Source of the DNA: Bacteroidales bacterium
Lineage (GTDB): Bacteria > Bacteroidota > Bacteroidia > Bacteroidales > S143-33
Length of the DNA: 9,920 nucleotides
Reading direction: 5' to 3'
NCBI GenBank assembly: GCA_027083655.1
Contig: JALWNS010000365.1
Span: forward strand, 1-9,920
Shown: one piece after another, positions 7,326-9,920 of the stretch
Numbering within the stretch: position 1 is the first letter of the stretch
Layout of the letters: each line of letters begins with the position of its first letter
Made by a program: the position numbers and the translations under genes
The notes under the pieces: model-generated
Seen by the model: only the letters and a program-made list of their open reading frames with translations
What the model was told of the DNA's origin: nothing
The model's database searches: none

Positions 7326-7337
7326 AACCACACAACA

Positions 7338-8726
7338 ATGAAACGCCTAGCAATTCTGTTAATAATGATCCTGACCTTAACAAGTATCTATGGCCAGGAC
7401 TCTGCAAGGCTAGCCATCAATGGCCAGCTACTCACTGATGAGCGCCTGCTTCTGAAAAACGATAATCCATGGGCATGGAACGAAAACCGCCTCGATCTCA
7501 AAATCAATCAGGCGCTACCAGGCGATGCAAAATTTTATTCACAAGTTTGGATCAGAAATATAGGCCTACCACAGATCGGCCAGATGTCTGACCTGTACAA
7601 CAAAGGCATTATTGACCCAATTAACCTGGAGATACGCCAGGCCTACGTGCAAGTAGACAATTTTGTGCTTAATAACCTGGATCTGACCATAGGACGGCAG
7701 ATTATTAGCTGGGGCACAGCAGACAAGATAAACCCAACAGATAATCTCAACCCTCTGGATCTGGAGGATGTGCTGGACTTCGGCCGTCGCCGTGGTGCCG
7801 ATGCTCTGCGGTTGGATTATTATCTGTCTAATGACTGGTATATAGAAGCAGTGGCTGAGCCTTTCTATCGTCCGGCCAACCTACCAATAGGTATGTATGC
7901 AGATTTACTTGACCCTCAGCAATTTATCAAGCTACCCGAAGGACTAACGATGGCCTCTTTCTCTCAAACACTCGTAATGCCTGGCAATACTCTTAGCTCA
8001 CAATTTGTAGGCGGTCTGAAGGTAAAGGGCTTTGTTGCCGGATTTGATTTCTCTCTGAGCTATGTTTATGGCCGCGACTATCTGCCACTTTTTGACACAT
8101 TAGAGATGCAGGTACTTGATGCTCAAGGCAACGTGGCCGTAGATGCTAATTTCTATTACCCACGCCACCATATCCTGGGTGCTGACTTTGCCGGCAATAT
8201 CCTGGGCATTGGAGTATGGGGGGAAGCAGCTGCGTTTCTGCCTAAAGATGATATTGTTATGACGACAGTATTACACACTGTGGATATGACACAATTTCCC
8301 CCACAGCCTGTGACCATAACACAAGATTCAGTGCTACAACAAAAGGGTAAGCCTTATGTCAAATATGTATTGGGAGCAGATTATACATTTCCCGCTGGTG
8401 TGTATGCCAATTTCCAGTTTGTCCATGGTTTCTTGCACGAGAGATTCGCAGGGGCTTTGAATGATTATTATCTGCTGCGTGTTGAAAAAAGCTTTTTCTA
8501 TGACAAACTAAAGATAGCTCCGATATCTGGTGCCTTTGTTGTAAGCGATTACAAGGATCTAAAGAACAACTACACGCTTCTGTATATGCCACAGATTATC
8601 TATAAACCAAACCAGAACACAGAAATAACACTATCCCTAGGCTTATTCGAAGGCCAAGGCAATGATATGTTTGCCGCACTAAAAGACCTGGATCTCCTCT
8701 CATTCTCAATCAAATACGATTTCTAA
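7338..8726 (+). CDS. Outer-membrane beta-barrel protein, DUF1302-like
   Basis: A 462-aa exported protein with a signal peptide at about 1-19 (MKRLAILLIMILTLTSIYG|Q). It has many amphipathic beta segments and ends in aromatic-rich SFSIKYDF, whose C-terminal Phe is typical of BAM-inserted barrels. Residues 100-141 carry the best family signature: RQAYVQ, then GRQIISWGTADK and INPTDNLNPLD. These resemble the DUF1302 pattern of an AYV strand, GRQ.V.WG and a TD.LNP loop. In Pseudomonadota, DUF1302 proteins are often encoded with an MMPL exporter and a LolB-like DUF1329 protein; this operon appears to have the same logic with a LolA-like partner. It could form the outer-membrane exit for the cargo. 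Last gene of the operon, followed by a strong terminator. The family call rests on motif recall, so a generic porin-like annotation is the fallback. Confidence 0.8.
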   Translation: MKRLAILLIMILTLTSIYGQDSARLAINGQLLTDERLLLKNDNPWAWNENRLDLKINQALPGDAKFYSQVWIRNIGLPQIGQMSDLYNKGIIDPINLEIRQAYVQVDNFVLNNLDLTIGRQIISWGTADKINPTDNLNPLDLEDVLDFGRRRGADALRLDYYLSNDWYIEAVAEPFYRPANLPIGMYADLLDPQQFIKLPEGLTMASFSQTLVMPGNTLSSQFVGGLKVKGFVAGFDFSLSYVYGRDYLPLFDTLEMQVLDAQGNVAVDANFYYPRHHILGADFAGNILGIGVWGEAAAFLPKDDIVMTTVLHTVDMTQFPPQPVTITQDSVLQQKGKPYVKYVLGADYTFPAGVYANFQFVHGFLHERFAGALNDYYLLRVEKSFFYDKLKIAPISGAFVVSDYKDLKNNYTLLYMPQIIYKPNQNTEITLSLGLFEGQGNDMFAALKDLDLLSFSIKYDF

Positions 8727-8768
8727 AAGTTAAATATTTTTATTTAAAACATCTCATTTCATGTCTGA

Positions 8769-8800
8769 CAGGCTACCCCTATGGGTAGCCTGCTGTTTTT
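8769..8800 (+). terminator. Intrinsic terminator of the export operon
   Basis: CAGGCTACCC (8769-8778) and GGGTAGCCTG (8783-8792) form a perfect 10-bp GC-rich stem with a CTAT loop, followed by CTG and five T's (8796-8800). It begins 43 nt after the barrel gene stop and separates the operon from the next gene. Confidence 0.92.
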
Positions 8801-8917
8801 ATGACAAATACTTTAAATCCTCTACAACTAATCAAAAGAGGTATTTCGTGTAAATATACTTGAGAATTAACAAGCTACATTGTAAATTATTCAAAATTAA
8901 CCCCAAACCCCTCTGCC

Positions 8918-9920
8918 ATGAAGTATTTTTTTACTTTTCTATTCAGTCTTTTGATGCTTGTCTCGCTTGGACAGCAGGTACCTGATAAATTTTATTATCA
9001 GGGTGTTGTTCTGGACGCCAATGGTTCTCCAGTGGCCAACCAGACAATCGGTGTACAAATTACTATCCTTCAAGGTAGTGTATCTGGAACAAATGTTTAT
9101 CAAGAGACCCACCAGGTAACGACAGATGCCAACGGACGTTTTAGCCTATTTATCGGCGGAGGAACCTCTTCGGGAAGCCTCAGTGATATTGACTGGTCAG
9201 CAGGACCTTATTATTGTAATGTGTCAATAGATCCTTCGGGCGGCACTTCATATAATGATTATGGCACTTTCCAGCTAGTGAGTGTGCCCTATGCTTACCT
9301 GGCGGACAAGGCTGTCAACGTTATTAATGATAGTGTTAACGATGCAGATGCCGACCCTACAAATGAGCTACAGAACTTATCAGAAGTTTTATCCCAAGAC
9401 AATGATGCTGGTGGCACGACAATTACTGGTTTGCCTACTCCTTCTAACTCTAGTGATGCTGCCACCAAATTTTATGTTGACGACCTGACAAGTAAGACAT
9501 TTACCAATAACCGCTATTATGTCGATGTAATGCTTTCGTTAAGTCACGGTTTTGACCTAACAACAAATTCCTCAGCACCCGATACAATAAAATTCGACTA
9601 TGTCATGTCAGATGTGGATAATGTTTATGATGCGACAAACGGTATTTACAATGTCCCTGCTAATGGTTATTACCTCATCACTGTTGATTTAGACATGACT
9701 TCTAGTACTACGACATCCAATCCCATTAGTGTGTATATTAGGGCAAGTGGTGGTGTCCAGGCTTCTTACAAATTTTACGTAGCAAACACTGGTAGCTCAT
9801 TTCATACTATAACTTTCTCCACTCCATTGCATTTATACGCTAACCAGACGCTTTATATCACAATCTATAATGACGAGAGCACTAATCCTCGCCATTTGCT
9901 AGATGCACGAATGAGGATAA
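8918..9920 (+). CDS. Secreted surface protein with C1q/TNF-like domain (3' end outside the window)
   Basis: The frame opens at ATG 8918 and stays free of stops to the window edge: 334 codons plus one base, so the protein is incomplete. A signal peptide is visible at about 1-19 (MKYFFTFLFSLLMLVSLGQ). Residues 24-127 form a beta-rich domain (FYYQGVVLDANGSPVANQTIGV, then DANGRFSLFIGGG and VSVPYAYLADKA) that is common at the start of Bacteroidota surface proteins. A short acidic linker, NDADADPTNELQNLSEVL (141-158), and a phage-tail-fibre-like ITGLPTPSNSSDAATKFYVD (169-188) follow. Residues about 199-334 look like a C1q/TNF fold: a YYVDVML strand, FDYVMSDVDNVYDATNG, YNVPANGYYLITVDLDM, and LYANQTLYITIYND. 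Such proteins are probably exported to the cell surface and may bind ligands or form trimers; the function here is unknown. It has its own transcription unit after the terminator at 8769-8800. No Shine-Dalgarno or clear promoter was seen in 8801-8917. Confidence 0.85.
   Translation, partial: MKYFFTFLFSLLMLVSLGQQVPDKFYYQGVVLDANGSPVANQTIGVQITILQGSVSGTNVYQETHQVTTDANGRFSLFIGGGTSSGSLSDIDWSAGPYYCNVSIDPSGGTSYNDYGTFQLVSVPYAYLADKAVNVINDSVNDADADPTNELQNLSEVLSQDNDAGGTTITGLPTPSNSSDAATKFYVDDLTSKTFTNNRYYVDVMLSLSHGFDLTTNSSAPDTIKFDYVMSDVDNVYDATNGIYNVPANGYYLITVDLDMTSSTTTSNPISVYIRASGGVQASYKFYVANTGSSFHTITFSTPLHLYANQTLYITIYNDESTNPRHLLDARMRI

Noticed and set aside
9282..9488. 68-codon plus-strand frame inside the last gene
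   Set aside because: It is out of frame with the long open frame from 8918, which has a signal peptide and recognisable domains. It is a shadow frame.

Overview
The window looks like a chromosomal segment of a Bacteroidota species. The glycyl-tRNA synthetase has a Bacteroidota-type N-terminus. Gene starts lack Shine-Dalgarno sequences and sit behind A/T-rich leaders. A TAnnTTTG-type -7 box stands in front of the glyQS start. The last gene is a surface protein of a style common in this phylum. The genus cannot be told from the sequence. No insertion sequences, tRNA, rRNA or CRISPR arrays were seen.

Layout. Positions 1-282 are non-coding and hold a strong hairpin that probably ends the leftward transcript. 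Three genes then run on the minus strand; in transcription order they are a steroid 5-alpha-reductase family membrane enzyme (3491-2727), a classical short-chain dehydrogenase resembling tropinone reductases (2697-1921), and glycyl-tRNA synthetase (1842-283). A 204-bp divergent regulatory region (3492-3695) follows. It carries two exact copies of a 17-bp sequence and a perfect 9-bp dyad next to the regulator's start. On the plus strand is a tight four-gene operon: a TetR-type regulator (3696-4322), a 12-TM RND/MMPL exporter of HAE3 type (4324-6606), a periplasmic LolA-like lipid-carrier protein (6603-7325) and a DUF1302-like outer-membrane beta-barrel (7338-8726). A textbook intrinsic terminator closes it at 8769-8800. 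After this, an open frame with a signal peptide runs off the right edge (8918 onward). It combines a Bacteroidota-style N-terminal beta domain, a tail-fibre-like linker and a C1q/TNF-like domain.

How the genes may work together. The regulator, inner-membrane pump, periplasmic carrier and outer-membrane barrel look like one self-regulated trans-envelope route for a hydrophobic or lipid-like molecule. The divergent pair of a 3-oxo-steroid-type reductase and an SDR is the kind of enzyme pair that modifies steroids or isoprenoid lipids. The shared regulatory region raises the possibility that modification and export are co-regulated. That link is inference; the substrate is unknown.
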